Part shown: positions 8,644 through 17,275 of the stretch, one piece after another
Numbering within the stretch: the stretch's first letter is position 1
Layout of the letters: every line of letters starts with the position of its first letter
Source of the DNA: Mycobacteriaceae bacterium
GTDB taxonomy: Bacteria; Actinomycetota; Actinomycetes; Mycobacteriales; Mycobacteriaceae
Direction of reading: 5' to 3'
Assembly: GCA_019749805.1 (NCBI GenBank)
Contig: JAIEPH010000032.1
Span: 38,918 to 102,917, forward strand
Length of the DNA: 64,000 bases
Notes under the pieces: generated by a model
What the model saw: only the letters and a program-made list of their open reading frames with translations
The model's database searches: none
What the model was told of the DNA's origin: nothing
Position numbers and translations under genes: made by a program

Positions 8644-8659
8644 CAGTACAATCGTACTG
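8644..8659. promoter_or_regulatory. Candidate operator CAGTAC-N4-GTACTG
   Basis: Perfect 6-base arms around AATC, 68 bases upstream of the TetR start at 8728 and between it and the fadD remnant. The related hexamer TGTACA recurs at 9428-9433 and 9450-9455, upstream of the beta-oxidation operon. This suggests one TetR acting on both promoters, but the second locus lacks an equally clean palindrome. Confidence 0.45.
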
Positions 8660-8727
8660 AATAATATGCATGTGTACAAGGTGATCGTGTGATGGTCCTT
8701 TATTCGTTCCCCGGCGGGAGGTGTTCC

Positions 8728-9357
8728 ATGATCGATCCGCGTGCGACCGGTGAGGATCTGACTGCCAAGGCACGCATCCGCAACGCGGCCCTCGACCTTT
8801 TCGCCGATCGCGGAGAGGAACGCGTCTCCTTGCGTGCGGTCGCCGCGGCCGCCGGGGTCACGGTCGGGTTGGTGCAGCACCACTTCAAGACCAAGGAAGG
8901 GCTGCGCGCCGCCGTCGAACAGCTGGTGGTCGACTATTTCGCCCACGCCGTTGCGCAGGCCCCGGGTGACGGAACCGCGGCACAGATCGCGGCGGCACGT
9001 GATGAGGCCGTGCGCCGCATGCTCGAAACGCACCCGCCCGTCGTCAACTATGTTCGCCGGGTCATTCTGGATCCCGCCCGCGGTGACGGGCAACTGATCG
9101 AGCGGCTGACCGATCTGGCCCGGCGCGAGATCGTCAAGCTCCGCGACTCCGGCGTCGCCTCGACGGCACCGTCGGAATCGACGCAGGTCATCCGGGTCAT
9201 GGTCCGCCAACTCGGACAGCTGCTGCTGCAACCGATGGTCGACACCATGTGGCAGGAGCTGCACGACCGCGGAGCATCCGGCGACAGCAAACCGGTACTT
9301 TCGGTGACCATCGGTCAGCCCGGGGAGTTGTCGGAAGATTCTCAATCCGGTCACTGA
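8728..9357 (+). CDS. TetR-family transcriptional regulator
   Basis: 209 aa. Start ATG 8728 is preceded by GGGAGGTG at a good distance; the longer frame from 8689 has no such signal. HTH region: ARIRNAALDLFADRGEERVS, then RAVAAAAGVTVGLVQHHF, with QHHF in the place of the usual YYHF, followed by KTKEGLRAAV. It lies directly upstream of the beta-oxidation operon on the same strand, 147 bases before the CoA-transferase, and next to a palindrome at 8644. Inferred to be the local repressor responding to an acyl-CoA; the ligand is unknown. Confidence 0.88.
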   Translation: MIDPRATGEDLTAKARIRNAALDLFADRGEERVSLRAVAAAAGVTVGLVQHHFKTKEGLRAAVEQLVVDYFAHAVAQAPGDGTAAQIAAARDEAVRRMLETHPPVVNYVRRVILDPARGDGQLIERLTDLARREIVKLRDSGVASTAPSESTQVIRVMVRQLGQLLLQPMVDTMWQELHDRGASGDSKPVLSVTIGQPGELSEDSQSGH

Positions 9358-9504
9358 TCGGCCTGGGGTGGACTCGGGCCGCTCGCGCGGCGATCCGCCT
9401 CATCAATCTCCCTCGTCCGAAGTCGGTTGTACAGCTGATCCCATTACTTGTACATTAAGTCAGTAGACTATACAGTAGTACAGACTTATGGAGGGAGAGC
9501 GGCG

Positions 9505-10365
9505 ATGCAGGGCGGTCTGAACGGCGTTCGCGTCGTCTCGCTGGCGGTCAACATCCCCGGCCCGCTCGCGGCAGCACGCCTGGCGGGCCTCGGTGCGTCG
9601 GTGACCAAGGTCGAACCTCCCACCGGCGACCCGCTGGCTGCCGTAACGCCCGACTGGTACGCCGAGCTCGTCGCCGATCAGCAGATCCTGGTGCTGGACC
9701 TCAAGAACGAGGCGGATCGCGAGAAGCTGGACAGCGAACTGACCGGCGCGGATGTGCTGCTCACCGCGATGCGCCCCTCGGCGCTACGCCGGCTCGGCCT
9801 CGGCGACGCACCCGGCAGGTATCCCGGACTGTCCCACGTGGAGATCGTCGGCTACGACGGCGACCTCGAGGAGCGTCCCGGTCATGACCTGACGTATCAG
9901 GCGTCATACGGCACCCTGCAGCCGCCGGCGATGCCCCGGGTTCCGGTTGCGGATCTGCTGGGCGCCGAACGTGCGGTGTCGGCGGCCCTGCTGGCCTTGT
10001 ACGCGGCGCGGGACGGCGGAGCCGGCCAGCACTGCCGGATCGTGCTGGCGGACGCGGCGGCCGACGCCGGCGCGGGGGTGCGGCACGGCCTCACCGGCCC
10101 CGGCGACCCGCTCGGTGGAGCGATGCCAACCTACGGCATCTACGCCAGCGCCGACGGCTACATCGCCTTGGGCGCCATCGAACCGCATTTCCAGCAGCGA
10201 ACCCTGGCGGCGCTGGGCGCGGTCGACAGCCGTGAAGACCTGGCACGGGTGTTCGCCGGACACAGCACCCGGCACTGGGAAGAACTCGCCGAGAAGGTGG
10301 ACATCCCGATCGTCGGTGTGCGCATCGGCGAATGTCCGCACCCCCAAGGAGAGATGAGAACGTGA
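9505..10365 (+). CDS. CaiB/BaiF-type (family III) CoA-transferase
   Basis: 286 aa from ATG 9505, with GGAGGGAGAG just upstream. N-terminal GVRVVSLAVNIPGPLAAARL and GASVTKVEPPTGDPL are hallmarks of family III CoA-transferases. The usual catalytic Asp region appears within GHDLTYQASYG and PVADLLGAERAVSAALLALY. It is shorter than typical 360-400-aa members and lacks part of the C-terminal small domain. Expected to move CoA between carboxylic acids or to act as a racemase-like enzyme. It is first in a six-gene operon, and its stop overlaps the thiolase start (GTGA). Confidence 0.83.
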   Translation: MQGGLNGVRVVSLAVNIPGPLAAARLAGLGASVTKVEPPTGDPLAAVTPDWYAELVADQQILVLDLKNEADREKLDSELTGADVLLTAMRPSALRRLGLGDAPGRYPGLSHVEIVGYDGDLEERPGHDLTYQASYGTLQPPAMPRVPVADLLGAERAVSAALLALYAARDGGAGQHCRIVLADAAADAGAGVRHGLTGPGDPLGGAMPTYGIYASADGYIALGAIEPHFQQRTLAALGAVDSREDLARVFAGHSTRHWEELAEKVDIPIVGVRIGECPHPQGEMRT

Positions 10366-11537
10366 ATACTCGCGAAGCGGTGATCGTCGGGGCCGTCCGC
10401 ACCCCGGTGGGCAGACGCGGCGGCGCGCTGAGCCGGTGGCACCCGGCCGATCTGCTGGGCCACACCCTGCGATATCTGGTCGAGCACACCGGAATCGATG
10501 CCGCGGCCATCGACGACGTGATCGCCGGCTGCGCGCTTTCGCACGAGCACCAGAGCGGCAACATTGCACGCCACGCGGTGCTCGCGGCGGGGCTGCCCGA
10601 ATCAGTGCCCGCCATCACCATCGACCGGCAATGCGGATCGGGTCAGCAAACCGTCAATTTCGCGGCATTCGGCATCGCCGCCGGCGTCTACAACGTGGCG
10701 ATCGGCTGCGGGGTGGAGTCGATGTCACAGGTGCCGATCCCAGTGGCGTTCGCGCCGGGCGCGCCACTGGGTCCGCAGTACTCACCGGGCGAGTTGGCCC
10801 GCTACAACGGCCGGCTGGTCGCCCAGGGAGCGGCCTCGGAGCTGATGAACGTCAAATTCGGCCTCTCCCGCGACCAGCTCGACACCTACAGCATGCGCAG
10901 CCACCAGCGGGCCCTCGCGGCCACCCGGGCCGGCAAATTCCAGAACCAACTGGTGCCGATCACCGTGGACCCGCTCGACCCGCAGTCCGCGACGGTCAGT
11001 GCCGACGAGGGAATCCGCGAACAGCTCGACCCCGCCAAGATCGCCTCCCTCAAGCCGGTCTTCGCGGTCGACGGCCGCACCACCGCGGCCAACTCCTCGC
11101 AGGTCAGTGACGGGGCGGCGGCGCTGCTGATCGCCGACCGCGGCTACGCGCAACGCCACGGGCTAACTCCGCGGGCCCGGCTCCAGGCGATGACGGTCGC
11201 CGCGGCGGATCCGGTCGTGCAGTTCACCGCGGTGATAGACGCCACCCACCGGGCACTGCGGACCGCGAACCTGAGTATCGGCGACATCGACCTGTTCGAA
11301 GTCAACGAGGCCTTCGCCGGGGTGCCGCTGATGATGCAGCGTGAGTTCGGCATTCCCGACGACAAGTTGAACGTCAACGGCGGCTCGATCGCGATCGGGC
11401 ACCCGCTCGGCTCGACCGGGGCGCGGATGCTCACCGACCTGCTGTGCGAACTCGAGCGCACCGGAAAACGCTACGGCCTGCAGACGATCTGCGAGGCGGG
11501 CGGAACCGCCAACACCACGATCATCGAGCGGATCTAA
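10362..11537 (+). CDS. Acetyl-CoA acetyltransferase (thiolase)
   Basis: 391 aa, GTG start overlapping the previous stop. It has the full classical triad context: Cys91 in DRQCGSGQQTV, His347 in AIGHPLGSTGARM, and a C-terminal Cys377 in CEAGGTANTTI; this last loop differs from the usual CIGGGQG. NEAFAGVPL carries the conserved Asn-Glu. Catalyses the last step of beta-oxidation, cleaving 3-ketoacyl-CoA with CoA. It belongs to the same operon as the ligase, hydratase and dehydrogenases. Confidence 0.93.
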   Translation: MNTREAVIVGAVRTPVGRRGGALSRWHPADLLGHTLRYLVEHTGIDAAAIDDVIAGCALSHEHQSGNIARHAVLAAGLPESVPAITIDRQCGSGQQTVNFAAFGIAAGVYNVAIGCGVESMSQVPIPVAFAPGAPLGPQYSPGELARYNGRLVAQGAASELMNVKFGLSRDQLDTYSMRSHQRALAATRAGKFQNQLVPITVDPLDPQSATVSADEGIREQLDPAKIASLKPVFAVDGRTTAANSSQVSDGAAALLIADRGYAQRHGLTPRARLQAMTVAAADPVVQFTAVIDATHRALRTANLSIGDIDLFEVNEAFAGVPLMMQREFGIPDDKLNVNGGSIAIGHPLGSTGARMLTDLLCELERTGKRYGLQTICEAGGTANTTIIERI

Positions 11538-11546
11538 GGCACCGAC

Positions 11547-13217
11547 GTGGCTGCCGACACCGTCAAAGGCCTCCCGTCCACCCACGGAGACCACTACCAG
11601 CTCAACCTGACAAACCTGATCAGGCACGGGGCACGCACCTACCCCGAACAGCAGGTCGTCTACCGCACCGCCGACGGCGGCTGGGACCGCTACACCTACC
11701 GCGACCTGTACACCCGGGTCAAGCGGGCGGCCAACGTGCTCAAGGGGCTCGGCGTCGGCCCCGCCGACGCCGTCGGCGTACTAGACTGGAACAGCAAGCG
11801 CCACCTCGAACTCAGCTGGGCGATTCCCGGTTTGGCCGCGGTGCTGCTGCAGATGAACCTGCGGCTCGGCATCGAAGACCTGGCCTACGTCACCGACCAC
11901 GCCGATGCGCAGTGGATCCTGGTCGACGAGAGCCTGCTGCCGATCGCCGAGCAGCTGGCCCCACACGTGCCCACGGTCAAAGGCTGGATCGTGATGTCGG
12001 ACCGCCCGCTGTCGGAGATCGACACCTCACTGTCTGACGTCTTGCACTTCGAGGACCTGATGGCCGGCGCCGACACCGAGATCAGCTGGCCCGTCATCGA
12101 CGAAACCTCAACCTTCAGCGCGTGTTACACCTCCGGGACCACCGGACGGCCGAAGGGTGTCTATTACTCGCACCGGGGTGCTTACCTGCACGCGATGGCG
12201 ATGACCGCCGCGGTCGGCCTGCGTCGCGAGGACACCGCGATGCTGATCACCCCGATGTTCCACGGCCAGTCGTGGGGGCTACCCCAGGCCACGATGTGGG
12301 CGGCGGCGAAGGTGGTCTTGCCCGGCCGCTACCTGGCCGAAAACACCGCACTGCTGGTCGACACGATGATCGCGGAGGAGGTGACCGTCGCAAACGGTGC
12401 GCCGGCCATCTTCCAGCCGATGCTGGACTACATCAAAACCCTCGATGTGAAGCCGGATTTCAGCAGGGCCAGGCTGGTGTCGGGTGCGACGGAGCCGGCG
12501 AAGTCGATGATGCGGGGGTTCCACGACCTGACCGGCGCGGATTTCGTGCACGCCTACGGCGCGACCGAGACCACGCCGCTGATCACCGTGAACATGGGCA
12601 TCAAACCTTCGTTGCGCGACACCTTGTCTGAGGACGAGAAATGGGACCTCAAACGCTTCCAGGGGTTGCCCACCTCCGGCGTCGACATCCGGATCGTCGG
12701 CGCGGACGGCAACGACCTGCCGCACGACGGCAAGAGCGTCGGCGAGGTGTTGATGCGCGGTCCCTGGGTCATCGAGCGGTACCACAAACTCGACGACGAC
12801 GCCGACCGCTTCCTCGACGGCTACTGGCGCAGCGGCGATGTGGGCACGATCCACCCGGACGGGTATCTCAAGATCACCGACCGGCTCAAGGACGTGGTCA
12901 AAAGCGGCGGCGAATGGATTTCGTCGATCGACATGGAGAACGCCATCGTCGGGCATCCGCTGGTGGCCGACGCCGCGGTGGTGGGCATCGCCCACCCGAA
13001 ATGGCAGGAACGCCCCTTGGCGCTCATCGTGCCGGCCGAGGGCGCCGAGCTGACCCGCGAGGACATCGTCGGATGCCTGGAGGGGCTGTTCGCCAAATGG
13101 CAGCTGCCCGACACGGTTTTGTTCGTCGACCGATTGCCGCGCACCAGTGTCGGCAAGCTGGACAAGAAGGTGCTGCGGGCCGAGTACGCCGGCATCTACC
13201 AGGAAGGAACCCCGTGA
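11547..13217 (+). CDS. Acyl-CoA synthetase (FadD-type AMP-binding ligase)
   Basis: 556 aa from GTG 11547, 9 bases after the thiolase stop. ATP/AMP-binding loop YTSGTTGRPKG at residues 194-204, HGQSWGLPQA in the acyl-pocket region, YGATETTPL (A5 motif), GYWRSGDVGTIHPDGYLKIT (A7) and RTSVGKLDKK with the C-terminal catalytic Lys. Activates a carboxylic acid to its CoA thioester through an acyl-adenylate. The sequence suits medium-chain or unusual acids of the FadD group, but the substrate cannot be read from motifs. Its stop overlaps the next GTG start. Confidence 0.93.
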   Translation: MAADTVKGLPSTHGDHYQLNLTNLIRHGARTYPEQQVVYRTADGGWDRYTYRDLYTRVKRAANVLKGLGVGPADAVGVLDWNSKRHLELSWAIPGLAAVLLQMNLRLGIEDLAYVTDHADAQWILVDESLLPIAEQLAPHVPTVKGWIVMSDRPLSEIDTSLSDVLHFEDLMAGADTEISWPVIDETSTFSACYTSGTTGRPKGVYYSHRGAYLHAMAMTAAVGLRREDTAMLITPMFHGQSWGLPQATMWAAAKVVLPGRYLAENTALLVDTMIAEEVTVANGAPAIFQPMLDYIKTLDVKPDFSRARLVSGATEPAKSMMRGFHDLTGADFVHAYGATETTPLITVNMGIKPSLRDTLSEDEKWDLKRFQGLPTSGVDIRIVGADGNDLPHDGKSVGEVLMRGPWVIERYHKLDDDADRFLDGYWRSGDVGTIHPDGYLKITDRLKDVVKSGGEWISSIDMENAIVGHPLVADAAVVGIAHPKWQERPLALIVPAEGAELTREDIVGCLEGLFAKWQLPDTVLFVDRLPRTSVGKLDKKVLRAEYAGIYQEGTP

Positions 13218-13990
13218 CCGCGCAGATCCTGCAGTCGACCCGCGACGGCGCCGTAGCCCTGCTGGAGATCAACCGACCGAAAGCGAAGAACAGCCTCAAC
13301 GATGAGCTGCTGGCGGCGATGGCAGCCGAACTGGCGACGTTGCGCCGCGACGATACGGTGCTGGCCGTGGTCATCGCCGGCGTCGACGGAATGTTCTGCG
13401 CCGGTGCCGATATCACGGCCCTCGACGAGATCCGGGCCAGGGCGCTGGTGACCGGGGACTCCGCCGAGAGCTTCTGGTCGGTGCTGTCGGAGTTCCCCAA
13501 GCCGGTCATCGCGGCGGTCGAGGGCTTCGCGCTCGGCGGCGGCTGTGAGCTGGCGGCCGCCTGCGACATCGTCATCGCCGGCAAGTCGGCCCGGTTGGGG
13601 GTTCCTGAGGTGCGCATCGGGGCCATCCCGGGCGCCGGCGGAACCCAGCGGATCATCCGGGCGGTCGGCAAGGCCAAGGCCATGACGATGCTGTTGACCG
13701 GCGATCCGCTCACCGCCGATCAGGCGTGCGAGGCCGGGCTGATCGCCGAGGTGATCGCCGACGGCGAGGCCGTGGCGCGTGCGGTGGCGATGGCACAACG
13801 CATCGCAGAGAACTCACCGCTGGCGGTCGCGCTGGCCAAAGACGCCGCCCTGCACGCCCTCGAAACCTCGTTGACGCAAGGACTCGAACACGAGAAGAGG
13901 AATTTCTACGTGGCGGTGCACTCCGCTGACTCACGGGAGGGCCAGGCAGCCTTCCTGGCCAAGCGTGCACCGCGATTCACCGGAAAGTAG
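13214..13990 (+). CDS. Enoyl-CoA hydratase/isomerase
   Basis: 258-aa crotonase-fold protein with GTG start overlapping the ligase stop. Oxyanion-hole motifs GMFCAGADITALDE and AVEGFALGGGCELAAACDI are intact. PEVRIGAIPGAGGTQRI carries the second catalytic region; the first catalytic Glu is in GGGCELAAACD. Hydrates trans-2-enoyl-CoA to 3-hydroxyacyl-CoA. Length is typical. Operon position and coupling indicate a role in the same pathway as the flanking ligase and acyl-CoA dehydrogenase. Confidence 0.93.
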   Translation: MTAQILQSTRDGAVALLEINRPKAKNSLNDELLAAMAAELATLRRDDTVLAVVIAGVDGMFCAGADITALDEIRARALVTGDSAESFWSVLSEFPKPVIAAVEGFALGGGCELAAACDIVIAGKSARLGVPEVRIGAIPGAGGTQRIIRAVGKAKAMTMLLTGDPLTADQACEAGLIAEVIADGEAVARAVAMAQRIAENSPLAVALAKDAALHALETSLTQGLEHEKRNFYVAVHSADSREGQAAFLAKRAPRFTGK

Positions 13991-13997
13991 GAGAAAG

Positions 13998-15146
13998 ATG
14001 CCCGGACTGCTGTTCCCCGACTACGTCTCCCCGTGGGAGACCGACGATCACAGACTGCTGCGCAAACACGCCGCCGCGTTCTTCGCCAAGGAAGCCACCC
14101 CCAATCAGGCCCGGTGGGCCAAACAGCAGCAGGTGGACCGGGAGTTCTGGAACAAGGCCGGCGATGCCGGCCTTCTGGGCCTCGACCTGCCCGATCAATA
14201 CGGCGGCGGCGGTGGCACTTTCAGCCACGAGGCGGTGATTTTGCAGGAGCGCGCCTACGCCTACGACACCGCGTTCGGTTACGCGGTTCACTCGACCCTG
14301 GCCTCGCACTACATCTCCGCGTATGCCACCGATGAGCAGAAGCGCCGGTGGATCCCCAAGATGGTCAGCGGGGAGATGGTGCTAGCGGTCGCGATGACCG
14401 AGCCCGGCACCGGCTCGGATCTGCAGGCGATTCGCACCACCGCGGTCCGCGACGGCGACGAGTACGTCATCAACGGGTCGAAGACGTTCATTTCCAACGG
14501 ATCCCACTGCGACCTCGTGGTGATCGTCGTCCGAACCGAGCCGGGACTGTCGCTGATCGTGGCCGAAACCGAAGGCCTGCGGGGGTTCCAGCGGGGCAGG
14601 GTGCTGGAGAAGATCGGCCAGCACGGCCAGGACACCAGGGAGCTGTCGTTCACCGACATGCGGGTGCCGGCCGCGAACCTGCTCGGCGGCGTCGAGGGCA
14701 ACGGCTTTGCCCAGTTACTCGAGCAGCTTCCCCGCGAGCGGCTCACCCTCGGCGTCGAGGCGGTCGCGATGACCGAGGCCGCCGTCGTCGAGACCGTCCG
14801 CTACGTCAGGGAACGCACCGCGTTCGGCAAGCCGCTGCTGGACTTCCAGAACACCAAATTCGTGCTGGCCGAATGCAAAGCCGAGGTGCTCGCCGGCAAG
14901 ACGCTCATCGACCACTGCATCGATTTGTACCAGGACGGAAAGCTCGATGCCGCGACGGCGTCGATCGCCAAGTTATGGGGCTCGGACAAGCAGGTCGAGG
15001 TGATCGACAAGTGCCTGCAGCTGTTCGGCGGCTACGGCTACATGATGGAGTATCCGATCGCGCAGCTGTACGCCGCGGCGCGGGTGCAGAAGATCTACGG
15101 CGGCACCAACGAGATCATGAAGGTTCTCATCGCCCGCAGCCTGTAG
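13998..15146 (+). CDS. Acyl-CoA dehydrogenase
   Basis: 382-aa flavoprotein. Start ATG 13998 with GGAGAAAG upstream, 7 bases after the hydratase stop. Conserved signatures are AMTEPGTGSDLQAI (FAD/substrate binding), RERTAFGKPLLDFQ, and the C-terminal QLFGGYGYMMEYP with YGGTNEIMKVLIAR. The Glu of TNEIM (residue 372) is in the position of the catalytic base of long-chain-type enzymes. Introduces the alpha-beta double bond into acyl-CoA; electrons would go to ETF. Fourth enzyme of the beta-oxidation operon. Confidence 0.94.
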   Translation: MPGLLFPDYVSPWETDDHRLLRKHAAAFFAKEATPNQARWAKQQQVDREFWNKAGDAGLLGLDLPDQYGGGGGTFSHEAVILQERAYAYDTAFGYAVHSTLASHYISAYATDEQKRRWIPKMVSGEMVLAVAMTEPGTGSDLQAIRTTAVRDGDEYVINGSKTFISNGSHCDLVVIVVRTEPGLSLIVAETEGLRGFQRGRVLEKIGQHGQDTRELSFTDMRVPAANLLGGVEGNGFAQLLEQLPRERLTLGVEAVAMTEAAVVETVRYVRERTAFGKPLLDFQNTKFVLAECKAEVLAGKTLIDHCIDLYQDGKLDAATASIAKLWGSDKQVEVIDKCLQLFGGYGYMMEYPIAQLYAAARVQKIYGGTNEIMKVLIARSL

Positions 15147-15176
15147 CCATGCGGCAGAGTCGGAGGACGTTATCAC

Positions 15177-15935
15177 ATGGACATTGCCGGTAGCAGCGCA
15201 CTGGTCACCGGTGGCGCATCCGGACTCGGGCTGGCCACCGTGCAGATGCTCGCGAAGGCCCGGGCCGGTGTGGTCGCCGTCGATCTGCCGACGGCCGACA
15301 CCGCCGAACTGAAACGGCTCGGCGACGCCGTGCGATTCGCGGCCGCCGACGTCACCGACGAGGCCGCGGTGACCGCGGCAGTCGATGCCGCCAACGCCGA
15401 CAAGACATTGCGCATCGTGGTCAACTGCGCCGGAATCGCCAACGGCATCAAAACGGTCAGCAAGAAAGGCCCTTTCCCGCTCGACGCCTTCGAGCAGGTC
15501 GTCAAGGTCAACCTGACCGGAACCTTCAACGTCGTGCGGCTGGGTGCCTATGCGATGTCGCAGAACGATCCCGTCGGCGGTGAGCGCGGCGTCATCGTCA
15601 ACACCTCCTCGGGGGCGGCCTTCGACGGCCAGATCGGGCAGGCGGCGTACTCGGCGTCCAAAGGCGGAGTGGCCGCGGCGACCCTGCCGTTAGCCCGTGA
15701 TCTGGCGTCGTATCTAATCCGGGTCAACACCATCGCCCCCGGCTTGTTCCGCACCCCGCTGCTCGGCTCGCTTCCCGAGGCTGCGCTGAGCGCCCTGACG
15801 GCGCTGGCGTTGCATCCGGGCCGGCTCGGCGACCCGCCGGAGTTCGCGCACCTAGTCAAGGCGATCGTGGAGAACCCGATGCTCAACGGTGAAACGATCC
15901 GTCTCGACGGCGCGGTCCGCATGCCCCCGAAGTGA
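15177..15935 (+). CDS. SDR-family 3-hydroxyacyl-CoA dehydrogenase (17-beta-HSD10-like)
   Basis: 252 aa, ATG preceded by GGAGGA. Rossmann motif TGGASGLG at residues 11-18, VNCAGIANG (NAG motif), and the catalytic YSASK with Tyr158 and Lys162. The insertion with KKGPFPLDAFEQVVKVNLTG and the C-terminal TIAPGLFRTPLLGSL match the HSD10/type-2 hydroxyacyl-CoA dehydrogenase group. Oxidises 3-hydroxyacyl-CoA with NAD+, completing the cycle between hydratase and thiolase. It is the last gene of the operon; nothing recognisable follows until the insertion-sequence relic. Confidence 0.9.
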   Translation: MDIAGSSALVTGGASGLGLATVQMLAKARAGVVAVDLPTADTAELKRLGDAVRFAAADVTDEAAVTAAVDAANADKTLRIVVNCAGIANGIKTVSKKGPFPLDAFEQVVKVNLTGTFNVVRLGAYAMSQNDPVGGERGVIVNTSSGAAFDGQIGQAAYSASKGGVAAATLPLARDLASYLIRVNTIAPGLFRTPLLGSLPEAALSALTALALHPGRLGDPPEFAHLVKAIVENPMLNGETIRLDGAVRMPPK

Positions 15936-16429
15936 GCTTCTGGCGACGATGGCGCGCGGAGACACCCGCACCGGCGTCGTAGAGTTCTTGTTCAGTAGCT
16001 CCAGCCGCGTCACCATGGACCGCATCCTGCCGCACGGCGGTGCCGGTGTCGGATGCTGCCTGATGTTGTTGGTGCCCGGCGCTGGAAAGACACTGAGCGC
16101 AGCATCGTAGGAAGGGCACGTCGAGCTGGTGTGCTCCAGCAGATGCGCTCGCCGACAGTTTGTCGTCAGCGTGCCCAGAGCGAGCTGGCCGGTAGGGCCG
16201 CAAGCCGCCGGACCGAACGGGGTGGTTTCCGGCGCTGCGGCGAGCAGGACGCCGAACTGAATCAGGTACAGATTTCACGCCGGTCCGTGTCGGCTACAGG
16301 CCAGCTTGTGCTGGTGTCAGCAGGTATATTCGCGGCCTGTCACCAAGGTGAGACATCTCTGTAGGAATTCCTACCAGCGTCCGCAGGGGGATCCCTTACT
16401 GAGACGGTTGGCGTCGCGGCGCGAGGTCT
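15936..16429. other. 494-base gap, no supported gene
   Basis: Short ORFs on both strands show no family features. The stretch separates the catabolic operon from the transposase relic and may contain the former left end of the insertion sequence. I see no clear inverted repeat that pairs with the sequence upstream of the transposase start. Confidence 0.5.
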
Positions 16430-17099
16430 CTACGCGGTGGCGGAGATGGGATCTGCCTGGTCGGTGTCGCCACTCATGGTGGAGGGCGGCTGCAGTTTGC
16501 GAGGTGGGTCGAGGAGTGATCGGCGTGGGTCTTGCAGCAGTCGGGTGCCGGCCGGTGTCATGGTGAGGCCGCGCCAGCCGGCCGAGGCGCGGTCGAGCAC
16601 CGCCCACTTCTGAGACCGTGGATTTGGAGATCGCGGCCTGATCGCCGAGTACTTCGGCGAGGGTGGCTTGCACGTCGCGCACCGACAGCCCGCGGACGAA
16701 CGAGGCGATCACCAGCGTTTCCAGGGCGTTGGTTTTCGTCACGTGCTTGCCGAACAAGCGGGAGGCGAACACTTCGGTGGTGCCGCGTAGTTTCGGCCGC
16801 TCCAATGTGACCGGCCCGGTGGTGGTTTTGACCGTTACCGGTCGATACCCGTTACGCGAACCGCCATTAGCCTCGGGACAGGCGGCGGTGCGTTGGTAGC
16901 GTTCGCGACCGAGGAACTCGGTGACCTCAGCCTCCAGCGCTGCTTGCATCAGTAGTTGGGCGCCGAGGCGAGCAACCTCTTCGAGGATCTCCGGCAACTC
17001 CCGGTCCTCGGCGAACAGGGCATCGATTTTGGTGCGGATACGGTCGGTGGCTGATACTCGGACAGGCACGGGCGTGACTCCTTCTTCGCAAACTTGCAA
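16430..17099 (-). pseudogene. IS256-family (mutator) transposase relic
   Basis: The N-terminal ~165 residues are intact: IDALFAEDRELPEILEEVAR, FLGRERYQR, NGGSRNGYRPVTVKTTTGPV and GLSVRDVQATLAEVLGD, typical of actinobacterial mutator transposases. Right after ISKSTVSE the sequence jumps, in the +1 frame, to LDRASAGWRGLTMTPAGTRL and a stop at 16430-16432, which looks like a transposase C-terminus. The whole DDE catalytic core is missing. The copy is internally deleted and frameshifted and cannot transpose by itself. Its insertion seems to have cut the gene whose tail remains at 17140-17275. Confidence 0.82.
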
Positions 17100-17139
17100 G
17101 TCGTGAAGCGGAACCTACGCCCGTGCTCCCTATTTACAC

Positions 17140-17275
17140 CGGATCCCGGACACGACCGGACACTGCCGCACTCGAGCTTCTCGACGCGGCGGTGGCCGGC
17201 CTGCAGATCCCAGACGCCGTCGCGGCGCGCTGGGGACTTGACCTGACGGCAGCGCCGCTGGATATGAGCAGATGA
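17140..17275 (+). pseudogene. 3' tail of an interrupted gene
   Basis: An open frame without its own start enters from the insertion-sequence side and ends at TGA 17273-17275. The translation includes TAALELLDAAVAGLQIPDAV and ARWGLDLTAAPLDMSR. The stop overlaps the ATG of the next gene (ATGA), the coupling seen throughout this element, so it was once a real upstream gene of the same operon. Product not recognised. Confidence 0.5.

Noticed and set aside
16371..16429. Transposase frame continuing to 16371
   Set aside because: After the junction at about residue 165 this frame is out of register; the natural C-terminus is in the +1 frame and ends at 16430-16432.
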